A DNA stretch of 64,000 bases from Clostridia bacterium (GTDB taxonomy: Bacteria > Bacillota > Clostridia > Oscillospirales > CAG-272), in the NCBI GenBank assembly GCA_017502135.1, contig JAFVVP010000004.1, forward strand, positions 107,290-171,289, written 5' to 3'. The notes under the pieces are model-generated. The model searched no databases. It was not told where the DNA came from and was given only the letters and a program-made list of their open reading frames with translations. The first letter of the stretch is position 1. Every line of letters starts with the position of its first letter. Positions 1-9,123 of this stretch are shown here, piece after piece. Both the position numbers and the translations under genes were made by a program.

Positions 1-38
1 GTGATTACACCCAGGATGGGAATTAAAGTTTCATTCAT
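1..38 (-). CDS. Probable start of FlxA-like FAD/NAD-binding subunit (partial)
   Basis: Only the first 12 codons are in the window (MNETLIPILGVI), starting at an ATG one base after the stop of the upstream ferredoxin-like gene. The other nearby ATG hits a stop after three codons, so this frame is preferred. In Flx-Hdr loci the gene after the two ferredoxin-like subunits is the flavoprotein FlxA, which oxidises NADH. The N-terminus fits that family loosely. The identity is inferred mainly from operon order. Confidence 0.4.
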   Translation of the reverse strand, partial: MNETLIPILGVI

Positions 39-39
39 G

Positions 40-1065
40 TCAGTCATCGGTATCCACCTCCAGCGCTTTCATAACCTTGACGATATTCATAGAGATCGGA
101 CACTTGGCAAGGCATCTGCCGCAGCCGACACAAGAGAATATTCCGTCGTTGTTTTCGGGAAAGTACACAAGTTTGTGCATGAATCGCTGACGGAAGCGCT
201 CCTTCTGCGAGTTGCGGTTGTTGCCGTGTGCCATTTTCGTGAATTCCGAGTACATGCAGGAGTCCCAGCAGCGATAACGTACTACGCCGTTGTTCGTCTT
301 GAAATCGCGGATATCATAGCATTGGCAAGTGGGGCAAACGAAGGTGCAGGTGCCGCAGCCGAGACAACTCTCAGACAGCTTTTCCCACTGGGGGGAATGG
401 AAGAACTGTTCGGTTTTACTGCCGCCGAATGCATTGGCTTCCAGATCGGCAAGCGGCAGGCGCTTCATAACCTTGCGGTTTTTTTCCTTTTGCGCACTTA
501 CTGCGGAATCATCACATGCTTCGGTGAGATCGGCAATCAGTTTCGTGAAGGCTTGGCCGCGCTCGGTATTGGCATGCAGATATAGCGCGTCGTCCGTGAG
601 CCATGCGCTGACGTCGCCCATGGGCTCTGCGGCGTCAATGCCGAAAGTTCCGCAGAAGCAATTTTCCGTCGGGCGATTGCAAGCAAGCGAAATAATGACT
701 CCGTGCTCACGGCGCGAAGCGTAATAGCTGTCGCGGGGCTCGGTGAGAAAGACGCGGTCAAGAATCTCCAGACTTTTTACATCACACGCACGTACGCCAA
801 AGACGGCAAAGTCCTCGGTTTCAGTTCTCGTGTCAATGACTTCAATTTTTTTACCTTCGGTCTTGAATGCCATCAAGTCTTCACTCTGCGGAAAGAAGAG
901 ATCCTTGGGACCTTTTACGGTATTCGAGGCGTTGCTCCATACCGTGCCCGGCTGCCATTTTTTGAAAACGGCACCGTTTTTATCCTCCGTCGGGAGATAG
1001 AGCGGCATAGAGGCAGAAACGATCTCAAAAAGTTTATCGATGTTCGAGAGAGTACATTTAAGCAC
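40..1065 (-). CDS. 4Fe-4S dicluster protein of the Flx-Hdr complex (FlxB/FlxC-like)
   Basis: A 341-residue iron-sulfur protein resembling AsrA-type sulfite reductase subunits. The N-terminal 230 residues form an FrhB/AsrA-like fold with several cysteines (VRACDVKSLE, CNRPTENCFCG). Two ferredoxin motifs follow, CLGCGTCTFVCPTCQC near residue 235 and CVGCGRCLAKCP near residue 315. The start overlaps the previous gene's stop by 8 bases, which indicates translational coupling. It probably relays electrons from the NADH-oxidising flavoprotein to FlxD and HdrA in the cytoplasm. Assignment to FlxB rather than FlxC rests only on order. Confidence 0.75.
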   Translation of the reverse strand: MLKCTLSNIDKLFEIVSASMPLYLPTEDKNGAVFKKWQPGTVWSNASNTVKGPKDLFFPQSEDLMAFKTEGKKIEVIDTRTETEDFAVFGVRACDVKSLEILDRVFLTEPRDSYYASRREHGVIISLACNRPTENCFCGTFGIDAAEPMGDVSAWLTDDALYLHANTERGQAFTKLIADLTEACDDSAVSAQKEKNRKVMKRLPLADLEANAFGGSKTEQFFHSPQWEKLSESCLGCGTCTFVCPTCQCYDIRDFKTNNGVVRYRCWDSCMYSEFTKMAHGNNRNSQKERFRQRFMHKLVYFPENNDGIFSCVGCGRCLAKCPISMNIVKVMKALEVDTDD

Positions 1066-2056
1066 GATCGAAGCCTCCTTTCACAACGTCAGAGGGCTCG
1101 GGATCATCCAGACTGAAGTTAACAAGCGGTGCACGCTGATTGTCGTATTCGCCTGCCTGGTACTCTCCGTACGTTTCATTCATATCTTTGATGAACTTAC
1201 GGTTCAACAGGTGAAGCGGGATGTTCTGCGGGCATACGCGTGAGCATTCGCCGCAGTCCGTGCATCTGCCCGCTACGTGGTACGCGCGGATGATGTGGAA
1301 CAGCTTTTCTTCAAATTCTCCGCCGGGTGCTTTGCTCTGTACGCCGGAGTTCGGATTGTCAAATACGCACTTTTCGCAGGTGCAAGCAGGACATGCATCG
1401 CGGCAAGCATTACAGCGGATGCAGCGGGAGAGTTCGTTCTGCCAGAAAGCAAAACGTTCGTCTGCACTCAGCGCTTCAATCTTTTCAACTTCGTCAAAAC
1501 GGTTGGAGGTGAGAACCTCGCCCTCGTCTCCGATAAGCTCGTCGTATGCAACGTGTTTCTTTGATTTGCAGTTGAGACAGCGTTCCGTGAGAACCTCGGC
1601 GCAGCTTACCGATATCGGTTCGTCATCATAGAGCGTATGAACGAGAAGGGAATTCTCGCACGCTTCGATTGCCGTGATACCTTCACCGACGATCTTGCGG
1701 ATTTTTTGAATATCTGCCATGCCACTGCAAGGTATGCCGATCGCGTACACCTTTTCGCGGTCGAAGCGATGCTCAGAAAGGAGCTGGTTGAAACTGTATG
1801 TATCACAGGGCTTCAAAAATACAAGAATCTTACCGTCGATCTCGCGGGTTTTCTTGAGAAGATATTTTGAAAGGTTCGCTCCGGAGAAATCGTTGTAGAT
1901 AAAGCCTTCGGTCAGTTCCTCGGCGGCTGTGAAGACTGCGGGTGTCAGATCGTAGTCAAATTCGCCGCGTTTCCAGCCGAGAACAGCGGCAACGGTGCCT
2001 TCGCCGAGCAGGGATGCTGCGCGCTCGCACAATGATTTGGTTGTTACTGTTTGCAT
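1058..2056 (-). CDS. 4Fe-4S ferredoxin-like subunit of the Flx-Hdr complex (FlxC/FlxB-like)
   Basis: A 332-residue protein when started at MQTVTTK. That ATG lies behind GGAGG and overlaps the end of the flxD-like gene by 13 bases. The upstream in-frame extension has no ribosome binding site and duplicates FlxD coding sequence. Residues 1-190 resemble an FrhB/AsrA-like scaffold with single cysteines (KPCDTYS, GIPCSG, CLNCKS). The C-terminal half carries CIRCNACRDACPACTC and CTDCGECSRVCP, two 4Fe-4S sites. It is paralogous in layout to the next gene. Expected role: electron transfer between the flavoprotein and the Hdr module. Confidence 0.75.
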   Translation of the reverse strand: MQTVTTKSLCERAASLLGEGTVAAVLGWKRGEFDYDLTPAVFTAAEELTEGFIYNDFSGANLSKYLLKKTREIDGKILVFLKPCDTYSFNQLLSEHRFDREKVYAIGIPCSGMADIQKIRKIVGEGITAIEACENSLLVHTLYDDEPISVSCAEVLTERCLNCKSKKHVAYDELIGDEGEVLTSNRFDEVEKIEALSADERFAFWQNELSRCIRCNACRDACPACTCEKCVFDNPNSGVQSKAPGGEFEEKLFHIIRAYHVAGRCTDCGECSRVCPQNIPLHLLNRKFIKDMNETYGEYQAGEYDNQRAPLVNFSLDDPEPSDVVKGGFDRA

Positions 2057-2481
2057 CGCAGATCCTCCAATCTTTTGTTCGGGCCAAGCGCCGTAACTTT
2101 TTCTACAAACTCGTTCATCGTAGCGGCAAATTTCGCACCTTCGGCGGCGGATACCCACTCAACACGCGTGCGGTCACGCTCAATGCCAAGAAAATCAAGC
2201 ATCGAGAAGAGCATCGACATACGGCGGCGGGTGTAGTAGTTGCCGGTGGAATAGTGGCAGTCGCCCGGATGACATCCGCAAAGGATTACGCCGTCCGCGC
2301 CGCGCTGAAATGCGCGAAGGATAAACATAGGATTGACACGACAGGAGCAGGGTACGCGAATGATTTTTACGTCAGCCGGGTATGCGAGGCGATTGCTTCC
2401 TGCAAGGTCTGCACCGGCGTATGAGCACCAGTTGCAGCAGAATGCAACGATAACGGGCTTGAATTCTTTTACATCTTGCAT
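2044..2481 (-). CDS. flxD: Hydrogenase iron-sulfur subunit MvhD/FlxD family
   Basis: A 145-residue protein with the MvhD/FlxD signature: FCCNWCSYAGAD near residue 14, VPCSCR near 43 and CGCHPGDCHY near 68, the ligands of a 2Fe-2S cluster. In methanogens MvhD joins the Mvh hydrogenase to HdrA; in Flx-Hdr systems FlxD joins the NADH dehydrogenase module to HdrA. It overlaps the hdrA stop by 13 bases. There is no hydrogenase large subunit nearby, and AsrA-like subunits follow, so the FlxD role is preferred. Confidence 0.85.
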   Translation of the reverse strand: MQDVKEFKPVIVAFCCNWCSYAGADLAGSNRLAYPADVKIIRVPCSCRVNPMFILRAFQRGADGVILCGCHPGDCHYSTGNYYTRRRMSMLFSMLDFLGIERDRTRVEWVSAAEGAKFAATMNEFVEKVTALGPNKRLEDLRCKQ

Positions 2482-4466
2482 ATTGCATCCACCTCCGCCA
2501 TGATTTGATTGTTTTTAAATCCGTTCAGATCCATTGCACCGGACGGGCAGGCAACCGTACAAGCACCGCATCCCTGACAAACTGCAGGATTGACCGAGGC
2601 AACACGTCGGAGCTTTGTCGTGCGGTCAGGCATTCTGAATTCTTTTTCTTCATAAGTGATAGCGCCGTACGGACAGACGCGTTCACAGCTTGAACAGCCG
2701 TTGCACATCAGCTCATTAGACTGTGCGATGCACGGGTTACCGGTCAGATGATCCTTAACAAGAAGACCGATGACTTTAGAAGCCGCGGCACTTGCCTGGG
2801 ATACCGTTTCGGGAATATCCTTCGGGCCCTGGCAGCAGCCGGAAAGGAATACGCCGGCAGTGGGGGATTCCACGGGACGTAGTTTCGGGTGCGCTTCGGT
2901 GAAGAAATCGTTTGTGTCCATAGAAGCTGTCAGCATGGTAGCCAGCGGTCGGGCGGACTTGTCCGGCTCGATTGCCGCCGCGAGAACGACGAGATCGGCG
3001 TCGATGTGAAGCTGCTTTCCGTTTATGAGATCGGATGCCTGTACCAGCAGCTTTTTACCCTCCGGAACGACCTTCCCCACCATACCTTTGATGTAATGCA
3101 CGCCGTACTCTTCCACCGCGCGGCGGTAGAATTCGTCAAACGCCTTACCGGGGGTACGTACGTCAATATAGAACACGTAAACGTCGGTATCGGGGTATTT
3201 ATCACGGATAAGCATTGCGTGCTTTGCCGTGTACATACAGCAGATTTTTGAGCAGTATTCTTTGCCTTTTTCGGCGCAGTTTTCGCATCTGGAGCCGACA
3301 CACTGTACGAAAACGATCTTATGCGGATGCTCACCGTCGGAAGGGCGGAGCAGTTTTCCGGAAGTAGGGCCTGCCGCATTGGTGAGACGTTCGAACTCAA
3401 GAGAGGTAATGACGTCCTTTGACTGGCTGTACGCGAACTCGTCGAACTTCTCCATGGAGATGGGGTTGTAGCCGGTTGCAACGACGATCGCACCGTATTT
3501 TTCCTTTACAAACTCGTCTTTTGCATTGTAATCGATGGCGCCGGCGGTGCACACCTTGGCACATACACCGCACTTGCCGGTTTTCAGCATAGTGCAGTAA
3601 TCGGCATCAATGGTTGCGACCTTCGGTACGGCCTGCGCAAACGGAATATAAATAGCGCGGCGGTTGTCCATACCGAGATTGAATTCGTTGGGGACTTTCT
3701 TCTGCGGGCACTTTTCCGTACAGAGTCCGCATCCGGTACAAATATCTTCCTTTACGTAACGTGCCTTGCGCTTGATGGTAACGTCGAAGTTACCAACGTA
3801 ACCGCCGACCTCCGTTACTTCGCTGTAAGAATAGATGCGGATATTTTCGTTTTGTGCCGCATCGACCATTTTCGGAGTGAGAATACACGCGGCGCAGTCG
3901 AGCGTAGGGAAAGTCTTATCCAGCTGCGCCATCTTGCCGCCGATAGTGGGCTTTTTTTCTACGATATCAACGGGGAAACCTGCATCGGCAATATCGAGCG
4001 CGGTCTGAATACCCGCAATACCGCCGCCGATCACGAGCGCGCGCTTGGTGACGGTTGATTGACCGGGAGTAAGCGGGGCGTTGAGGTTTACCTTAGCCAC
4101 GGCTGCTTTGCCGAGGATAATAGCTTTTTCCGTGCCGGAAAGCATATCCTTATGTATCCAGGAGCATTGCTCGCGGATGTTGGCGATCTCCACCATGTAC
4201 GGATTGAGTCCGGCGGCCGCCGCTGTTTTACGGAAGGTTGCTTCGTGCATACGGGGTGAGCAGGAGCAGACAACGATGCCGGTCAAAGAATGTTCGTGGA
4301 TCGCATTTTTGATAATATCCTGACCCGCCTGGGAGCACATATACTGATAATCGGTGGAAAAGACCACACCGGATTCCGTTTTGAGTGCTTCTGCAACGGC
4401 GTGAACATCTACGGTGCCCGCAATATTCGAGCCGCACCAGCATACAAATACGCCAATTCTTTGCAT
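2469..4466 (-). CDS. hdrA: Heterodisulfide reductase subunit A-like flavoprotein
   Basis: A 665-residue HdrA homologue, the electron-bifurcating core. It has an N-terminal iron-sulfur domain (VCWCGSNIAG; CSCSPRMHEATFR near residue 88) and a thioredoxin-reductase-like FAD fold (IGGGIAGIQTALD near 147). A cysteine pair sits in LDCAACILTPK. Ferredoxin motifs are CTGCGLCTEKCP near 242 and CGVCAKVCTAG near 298, and two C-terminal clusters are CNGCSSCERVCP and CQGCGACTVACP. All motifs expected for the family are present. In a bifurcating complex the FAD would split electrons from NADH between ferredoxin and the HdrB non-cubane clusters. Confidence 0.92.
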   Translation of the reverse strand: MQRIGVFVCWCGSNIAGTVDVHAVAEALKTESGVVFSTDYQYMCSQAGQDIIKNAIHEHSLTGIVVCSCSPRMHEATFRKTAAAAGLNPYMVEIANIREQCSWIHKDMLSGTEKAIILGKAAVAKVNLNAPLTPGQSTVTKRALVIGGGIAGIQTALDIADAGFPVDIVEKKPTIGGKMAQLDKTFPTLDCAACILTPKMVDAAQNENIRIYSYSEVTEVGGYVGNFDVTIKRKARYVKEDICTGCGLCTEKCPQKKVPNEFNLGMDNRRAIYIPFAQAVPKVATIDADYCTMLKTGKCGVCAKVCTAGAIDYNAKDEFVKEKYGAIVVATGYNPISMEKFDEFAYSQSKDVITSLEFERLTNAAGPTSGKLLRPSDGEHPHKIVFVQCVGSRCENCAEKGKEYCSKICCMYTAKHAMLIRDKYPDTDVYVFYIDVRTPGKAFDEFYRRAVEEYGVHYIKGMVGKVVPEGKKLLVQASDLINGKQLHIDADLVVLAAAIEPDKSARPLATMLTASMDTNDFFTEAHPKLRPVESPTAGVFLSGCCQGPKDIPETVSQASAAASKVIGLLVKDHLTGNPCIAQSNELMCNGCSSCERVCPYGAITYEEKEFRMPDRTTKLRRVASVNPAVCQGCGACTVACPSGAMDLNGFKNNQIMAEVDAICKM

Positions 4467-4481
4467 GTATCTTCTCCTCTC

Positions 4482-4868
4482 TTATTTCGTGTATTTCCGG
4501 AATGCGCTGACGAGCAACTGTCCTGGCGTGTTATCATCAAGCATCTGGGGAACGTCATCGGCAGTCATGCGGTTAGCCCCCTGCTTACGGATCGCGGTAA
4601 GACGAACTGCTTCAATGAGTTTGGCAGGCTCTACACCGCGCGGGCACCGTTCCATGCAGGCAAAGCATGACAGACAGCGGTAGAGTGAGTCAGAACGAAG
4701 AAGCGGTTCGATCTCGCCGTTATCGATCATGGATGCAAACTGATGAGGATGAAATTCCATTTCATCGTATGCAGGGCAAGATGCAGAGCATTTGCCGCAT
4801 TTCATGCATTTTTTTACGTTAACGCCGCTGATACGGAGGATTTCCTTTTTCAGTTCGGTGTTATTCAT
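4482..4868 (-). CDS. hdrC: Heterodisulfide reductase subunit C-like ferredoxin
   Basis: A 128-residue protein with two 4Fe-4S motifs, CMKCGKCSASCP near residue 20 and CLSCFACMERCPRGV near 64, spaced as in HdrC. It shuttles electrons from HdrA to HdrB. The gene overlaps hdrB by 8 bases and is followed by hdrA after 15 bases. The short soluble form without a cytochrome partner argues for a cytoplasmic HdrABC rather than a membrane HdrDE system. Confidence 0.88.
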   Translation of the reverse strand: MNNTELKKEILRISGVNVKKCMKCGKCSASCPAYDEMEFHPHQFASMIDNGEIEPLLRSDSLYRCLSCFACMERCPRGVEPAKLIEAVRLTAIRKQGANRMTADDVPQMLDDNTPGQLLVSAFRKYTK

Positions 4869-5664
4869 TGACTTCCTCCTTAATGCCCAATGCCTCCGCT
4901 AAAATCTCCGTGAAGTAAACGATAGGGAGTTTTGAGGAGTACTTTTCGAGATTGTACTTGCAAAGCGGGCAAGCGGTAACGAGCATTTCGGCCCCGGCAG
5001 CCGCGGCATTATCTATAACCTTACCACTGTTCTTTTCCGCGAGCGCGGGCGATTCGGCGGAAACATAACCGCCGCAGCATTCGTTACGTCTTGCATAGAT
5101 GACGGGCTCGCCGCCGAGCGCAACGATAAGATCTTCGATAATACGCGGATTTTCCGGATCGTCCATGCCGAGAACTTTGCCGGGACGAAGAAGCAGGCAG
5201 CCGTAGTAAGCGCCGATTTTCTTGCCTGCAAGCGGCTTTTTGACCGCCATTGCCACATTGGAGAAGCCAACTACGTCGCGAAGGAGCTCAAGATAATGAT
5301 AAACGGTCGTTTCGCCGTTGTACGGCGTTTCTTCTGCCATGTACCGGTTGACACGGTCTCTGAAGACGATGTCGTTTTTCATAGCGTGATTGGTTTGCTT
5401 TACAACGTTGTGGCATGCAGAGCAAACGGTAACGAGCGGCTGATCGGCATCTTTTGCAGAACGAAGCAGACGAACTGAAGAGAGCTTGGTGGCAATTTCA
5501 TCGTTAGCGGTGGTGAACACACCGCCGCAGCACTGCCACGCTTTTGGCTCTTCCAGGGTTATGCCGAGCACTTCTGCAGATTTTCTCCCATATTCGTCAA
5601 GATCCCGTGCCTTGTTTTTTAAGGTACAGCCGGGAAAATACGTTACTTTCATAATGACCCCCAT
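4861..5664 (-). CDS. hdrB: Heterodisulfide reductase subunit B-like (two CCG domains)
   Basis: A 267-residue protein; the likely start is MKVTYFPGC a few codons in. Both CCG cluster motifs look complete: GCTLK, WQCCGG and CSACH in the first half, then GCLLLRPG, NECCGG and CPLCKYN in the second. These bind the non-cubane 4Fe-4S clusters that reduce a disulfide in HdrB. Methanogen-type CoM-CoB heterodisulfide is not expected in Clostridia, so the physiological disulfide or other acceptor is unknown. It lies immediately downstream of the fumarase gene (4-base gap), so the two are very likely co-transcribed. Confidence 0.88.
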   Translation of the reverse strand: MGVIMKVTYFPGCTLKNKARDLDEYGRKSAEVLGITLEEPKAWQCCGGVFTTANDEIATKLSSVRLLRSAKDADQPLVTVCSACHNVVKQTNHAMKNDIVFRDRVNRYMAEETPYNGETTVYHYLELLRDVVGFSNVAMAVKKPLAGKKIGAYYGCLLLRPGKVLGMDDPENPRIIEDLIVALGGEPVIYARRNECCGGYVSAESPALAEKNSGKVIDNAAAAGAEMLVTACPLCKYNLEKYSSKLPIVYFTEILAEALGIKEEVNE

Positions 5665-5668
5665 TCAA

Positions 5669-7063
5669 TCAGCACATTTCTTCGGGATGGAACACCTCGT
5701 CAAATTTTTCGGCTGTGAGGAAGCCGAGCTCTACACATGCTTCTTTCAGCGAAATATTGTCTTTATAAGCCTTTTTAACAGTTTTTGCTGCGTTTTCATA
5801 ACCGATGTAGGGGTTAAGAGCGGTAACGAGCATAAGAGAATTGTGCAGATTGTGATGCATTTTCTCCTTGTTTGCTTTAATTCCTACAGCACAGTTGTTG
5901 TTGAAGGAAACGATGGCCTCGGCGAGAAGTCTTGCCGACTGGAGGAAATTGTATGCGGCTACGGGCATAAATACGTTCAATTCAAAGTTGCCCTGGGATG
6001 CCGCCATACCAACGGCGACGTCGTTGCCCATTACCTGAACGGCTACCATGGTAACTGCTTCACACTGGGTGGGGTTGACCTTACCGGGCATGATCGAGGA
6101 GCCGGGCTCATTCTCGGGAATAAAGATTTCGCCCAGACCGTCGCGGGGGCCGGATGCGAGCCAGCGGACGTCGTTTGCGATCTTCATCATATCGCAGGCA
6201 AGGGCCTTGATCGCACCGTGTGCGAATACGAGCTCGTCCTTAGAGGTGAGTGCGTGGAATTTATTGGAAGCCGTTACAAACGGTTTTCCGGTCAGTTCTG
6301 CGCACTTCTGGGCAACGAGTACGTCAAAGCCTTTCGGTGCATTGAGACCGGTACCGACAGCCGTGCCGCCGAGCGCAAGCTCATAGAGAGGCTTTACGGA
6401 AAGTTTCAAGAGTTCAACATCGCGCTCAAGAGAGGAGCGCCAGCCGGAGATTTCCTGGCTGAACCGGATCGGCGTCGCATCCTGAAGATGCGTACGTCCG
6501 GATTTGACGATACCTTCATTTTCTGCTTCCAGACGCTTGAAGGTCTCGATAAGGAGTTCGGTTGCCGGGATGAGTTTGTCCTCAATCGCGATGGCGGCGG
6601 AAATGTGCATAGCCGTCGGGAACGTGTCGTTCGACGACTGGCTCATGTTGATGTCATCATTGGGATGGGTCAATTCCTTGCCTGCAATCTGATTGGCGCG
6701 GTTGCGAATGACTTCGTTCGTATTCATGTTCGACTGCGTGCCGGATCCGGTCTGCCATACGACGAGAGGGAAGTGATCCATCAGTTTTCCTGCGATGACT
6801 TCGTCGCAAGCCGCGGTGATAGCATCCAATTTTTCTTTTGTCATCTTTTCGGGCTTCAACTCGTGATTGGCGAGTGCTGCCGCTTTCTTGAGAATGCCGA
6901 AAGCGTGTACGATCTCAGCCGGCATCGTTTCGATGCCTACACCGATTTCAAAGTTTTCGCGGCTTCTCTGTGTCTGTGCTGCCCAAAGTTTGTCAGCAGG
7001 TACTTTCATCTCACCCATCGAGTCATGTTCAATACGGTATTCCATTTTTTCAGGTCCTTTCAA
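5669..7063 (-). CDS. fumC: Class II fumarate hydratase
   Basis: A 464-residue protein of full family length that interconverts fumarate and malate. It contains the superfamily signature [15 protein letters not shown] near residue 320 (flexible loop with the catalytic serine), [11 protein letters not shown] near 105 and [12 protein letters not shown] near 135, a combination typical of fumarase rather than aspartase or argininosuccinate lyase. It is the first gene of the operon that continues into hdrBCA-flx. This suggests that fumarate or malate metabolism is co-regulated with the bifurcating complex. Confidence 0.95.
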   Translation of the reverse strand: MKGPEKMEYRIEHDSMGEMKVPADKLWAAQTQRSRENFEIGVGIETMPAEIVHAFGILKKAAALANHELKPEKMTKEKLDAITAACDEVIAGKLMDHFPLVVWQTGSGTQSNMNTNEVIRNRANQIAGKELTHPNDDINMSQSSNDTFPTAMHISAAIAIEDKLIPATELLIETFKRLEAENEGIVKSGRTHLQDATPIRFSQEISGWRSSLERDVELLKLSVKPLYELALGGTAVGTGLNAPKGFDVLVAQKCAELTGKPFVTASNKFHALTSKDELVFAHGAIKALACDMMKIANDVRWLASGPRDGLGEIFIPENEPGSSIMPGKVNPTQCEAVTMVAVQVMGNDVAVGMAASQGNFELNVFMPVAAYNFLQSARLLAEAIVSFNNNCAVGIKANKEKMHHNLHNSLMLVTALNPYIGYENAAKTVKKAYKDNISLKEACVELGFLTAEKFDEVFHPEEMC

Positions 7064-7178
7064 AAAATATATTTTATAAAATTTTTATTTTTAAACTGAT
7101 ATTGGATCTCCGATTGTTGTCCGACGCTTTGCACCGGTATTTATCTGCGGCGGAGTCACTTGAAAACATACCACATAC

Positions 7179-7207
7179 ATTATATAACAAATTGTGTTAA
7201 ATTTCAA
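7179..7207 (-). promoter_or_regulatory. Sigma-A promoter of the fumC-hdr-flx operon
   Basis: On the minus strand TTGAAA (7207-7202) and TATAAT (7184-7179) are separated by 17 bases. It lies about 115 bases upstream of fumC and no other good promoter is seen before the operon. The remaining 7064-7421 gap holds only an untranslated leader and a terminator. Confidence 0.8.
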
Positions 7208-7357
7208 GATAAAAGTAAGGCATGACGGAAAAAAGAAAGACATATGTGATAAAATACATACAGGTCTTCCGGCAGAAACTTTTGTGAACCGTTTTGTGTT
7301 TTTTGCAAAATCGGTGTCCAATAAGCGAAAACGGAAAAGTCTGTGTTTATCCATAAA

Positions 7358-7412
7358 AACAGGAGTCACTTTCTCACAGTCCAATTAAACTGTTCAAAAC
7401 ATGACTCCTGTT
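7358..7412 (-). terminator. Rho-independent terminator of the opp operon
   Basis: Eleven-base perfect arms at 7358-7368 and 7402-7412 are followed on the minus strand by a T run. It sits 10 bases past the stop of the DUF3899-type gene. Confidence 0.75.
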
Positions 7413-7421
7413 CGGATCATC

Positions 7422-7841
7422 TTATGCGTTATAAAATTTTACGTACCAAATAAGCGCAAAGACGGTTCCAAGAACAAGGAAGAAAAGACCCGTAACAAGA
7501 ATACAGCTGTTATTTCGCTTTTTGGCCTCGCTGAGCTTACGCGCGCGGTAATCGGCATATAACTCGTGCTTTGCTCTGCCCATGGGGACAAAGGCGAGCG
7601 CGACGTTTCTGAGAACGAATCCGATGCCTATGAGCGCCCCCTCGCTGCTGACGTACAGCATTCCCGCAAAAAGCGTCATGAGTACGCCCGAGACGAAGAA
7701 AGCGTCTGATAAGATCTGGATATTTACCGCCGTGCTTTCTGTGAAAAAGCCCTTTGACCAAATCACAAGGAACGCGATAAGTGCTTCAATGCCAAAACAA
7801 ATAGCATATTTTGTTAACGTTACTTTGGATTCCTGTTTCAC
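7422..7841 (-). CDS. DUF3899-type small membrane protein
   Basis: A 139-residue protein starting at GTG behind AAAGGAC. It has predicted membrane segments near residues 10-28, 43-65, 70-88 and 112-134, with a basic cytoplasmic stretch (RARKLSEAKKRN) before the last. The pattern resembles the DUF3899 family, whose function is unknown. It begins 22 bases after oppF and precedes the operon terminator, so it is probably the last gene of the peptide transporter operon. Any role in transport is inference. Confidence 0.65.
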   Translation of the reverse strand: MKQESKVTLTKYAICFGIEALIAFLVIWSKGFFTESTAVNIQILSDAFFVSGVLMTLFAGMLYVSSEGALIGIGFVLRNVALAFVPMGRAKHELYADYRARKLSEAKKRNNSCILVTGLFFLVLGTVFALIWYVKFYNA

Positions 7842-7863
7842 TGTCCTTTAACCATCCGTTTTG

Positions 7864-9123
7864 TTACTTGACCAACTGCCTGTATTTTTTCTCTTCAATG
7901 TCGTTGCAGTATACGAAATGTCCGGGGGTGATCTCACGGAATGAGGGAGTATCTACCGAATAATCGTGTTCCGCAATGGGGTTGTAGGGAATTCTCGTGC
8001 GCTGCTTCTCATATACGGGGTCGGGCAGCGGGATCGCCGAAAGAAGCGATTTCGTATAAGGATGCAGGGGATTATTGAAGAGCTCGTCCGAATCGGCAAG
8101 TTCGACAATCTTTCCGAAGTACATAACGCCGATTCGATCGGAGAAATATTTAACCACCGACAGGTCGTGCGCGATGAACATAATGGTAAGTCCCAAGCGC
8201 TCCCGGAGATCGTTGAGCAGGTTGATCACCTGTGCCTGAATAGATACGTCAAGCGCAGAGATAGGCTCGTCGGCGATGATCATCTCGGGCTGCATGATAA
8301 CCGCTCTCGCGATGCCGATACGCTGGCGTTGACCGCCGGAGAACTCGTGAGGATAACGGTCTGCGTGCTCGCGCACAAGACCGACCATCTCAAGTATCTC
8401 ATAGACCTTCTCGTTGATATAATCCTTATCGGTGATGCCGTTTATCACGAGTCCCTCAGCAATAATATCACGTACGGTCATACGGGGGTCAAGAGAAGCG
8501 ATAGGATCCTGGAAGATCATCTGTATCTGGGTTATGAGTCTGCTCTTCTTTGCTACGCGGCATCGGTTATTGAATTCTTTCTTGAGGGCCTTGAGTTTTT
8601 CGGCATTGCCCTCTGCCGCTCTGAATTTCTCGGCATACTCTGCCTCCAGTGCCTGGATAAGTGACTTGACGTACTGCTTATCAACTTCCTTGCTGTCAGA
8701 CTTTGCATCTTTGATGAGTGCTCGGTTCTTGTCAACGACAGCACCAAGCTCCTTGTTGATCTTTTGGATCTCTTCCCGGATCGCAGCCTTTCTCGCGTCG
8801 TCCGCGTTCTTCTCGGCGCGGAGAAGCTTGATTTTCTCTGCGGCATCGGCGCGGGCAGCGGCGATCGCATCCTTGTAGGAGCGTGTTCCAGCCCCGATTC
8901 TCTGACCCTTGAAGTATACATTACCCGAGGTAATGTTATATAGCTTGATGATGGAACGACCCGTTGTGGTCTTTCCGCAGCCGGACTCACCCACAAGGCC
9001 AAAGGATTCGCCCTTCTTAATCTCAAAACTTACATCATCAACGGCCTTAAGATCCTTACGTCCCAAACGAAAATACTGACAAAGGTGGTCAACCTTCAAC
9101 AATACTTCATAATTATTCTCCAT
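7864..9123 (-). CDS. oppF: Oligopeptide ABC transporter ATP-binding protein with coiled-coil insertion
   Basis: A 419-residue nucleotide-binding subunit powering peptide uptake. Walker A GESGCGKT is at residues 45-52, the Q-loop FQDP near 205, the signature FSGGQRQR near 260, Walker B IIADEP near 285, and the C-terminal oligopeptide/dipeptide domain (NPLHPYTKSLLSAIP) near 350. Between Walker A and the Q-loop there is an extra segment of about 115 residues (about 78-195), rich in Ala, Lys and Glu and likely coiled coil. Typical OppF lacks it. The gene overlaps oppD by 11 bases. Confidence 0.92.
   Translation of the reverse strand: MENNYEVLLKVDHLCQYFRLGRKDLKAVDDVSFEIKKGESFGLVGESGCGKTTTGRSIIKLYNITSGNVYFKGQRIGAGTRSYKDAIAAARADAAEKIKLLRAEKNADDARKAAIREEIQKINKELGAVVDKNRALIKDAKSDSKEVDKQYVKSLIQALEAEYAEKFRAAEGNAEKLKALKKEFNNRCRVAKKSRLITQIQMIFQDPIASLDPRMTVRDIIAEGLVINGITDKDYINEKVYEILEMVGLVREHADRYPHEFSGGQRQRIGIARAVIMQPEMIIADEPISALDVSIQAQVINLLNDLRERLGLTIMFIAHDLSVVKYFSDRIGVMYFGKIVELADSDELFNNPLHPYTKSLLSAIPLPDPVYEKQRTRIPYNPIAEHDYSVDTPSFREITPGHFVYCNDIEEKKYRQLVK

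Noticed and set aside
5486-7099. Plus-strand frame of 537 codons antisense to fumC
   Set aside because: fumC on the other strand has full-length family motifs; the antisense frame is a codon-composition shadow.
7091-7384. Possible 97-residue minus-strand gene upstream of fumC
   Set aside because: The frame runs through the fumC promoter and the opp operon terminator and has no SD.
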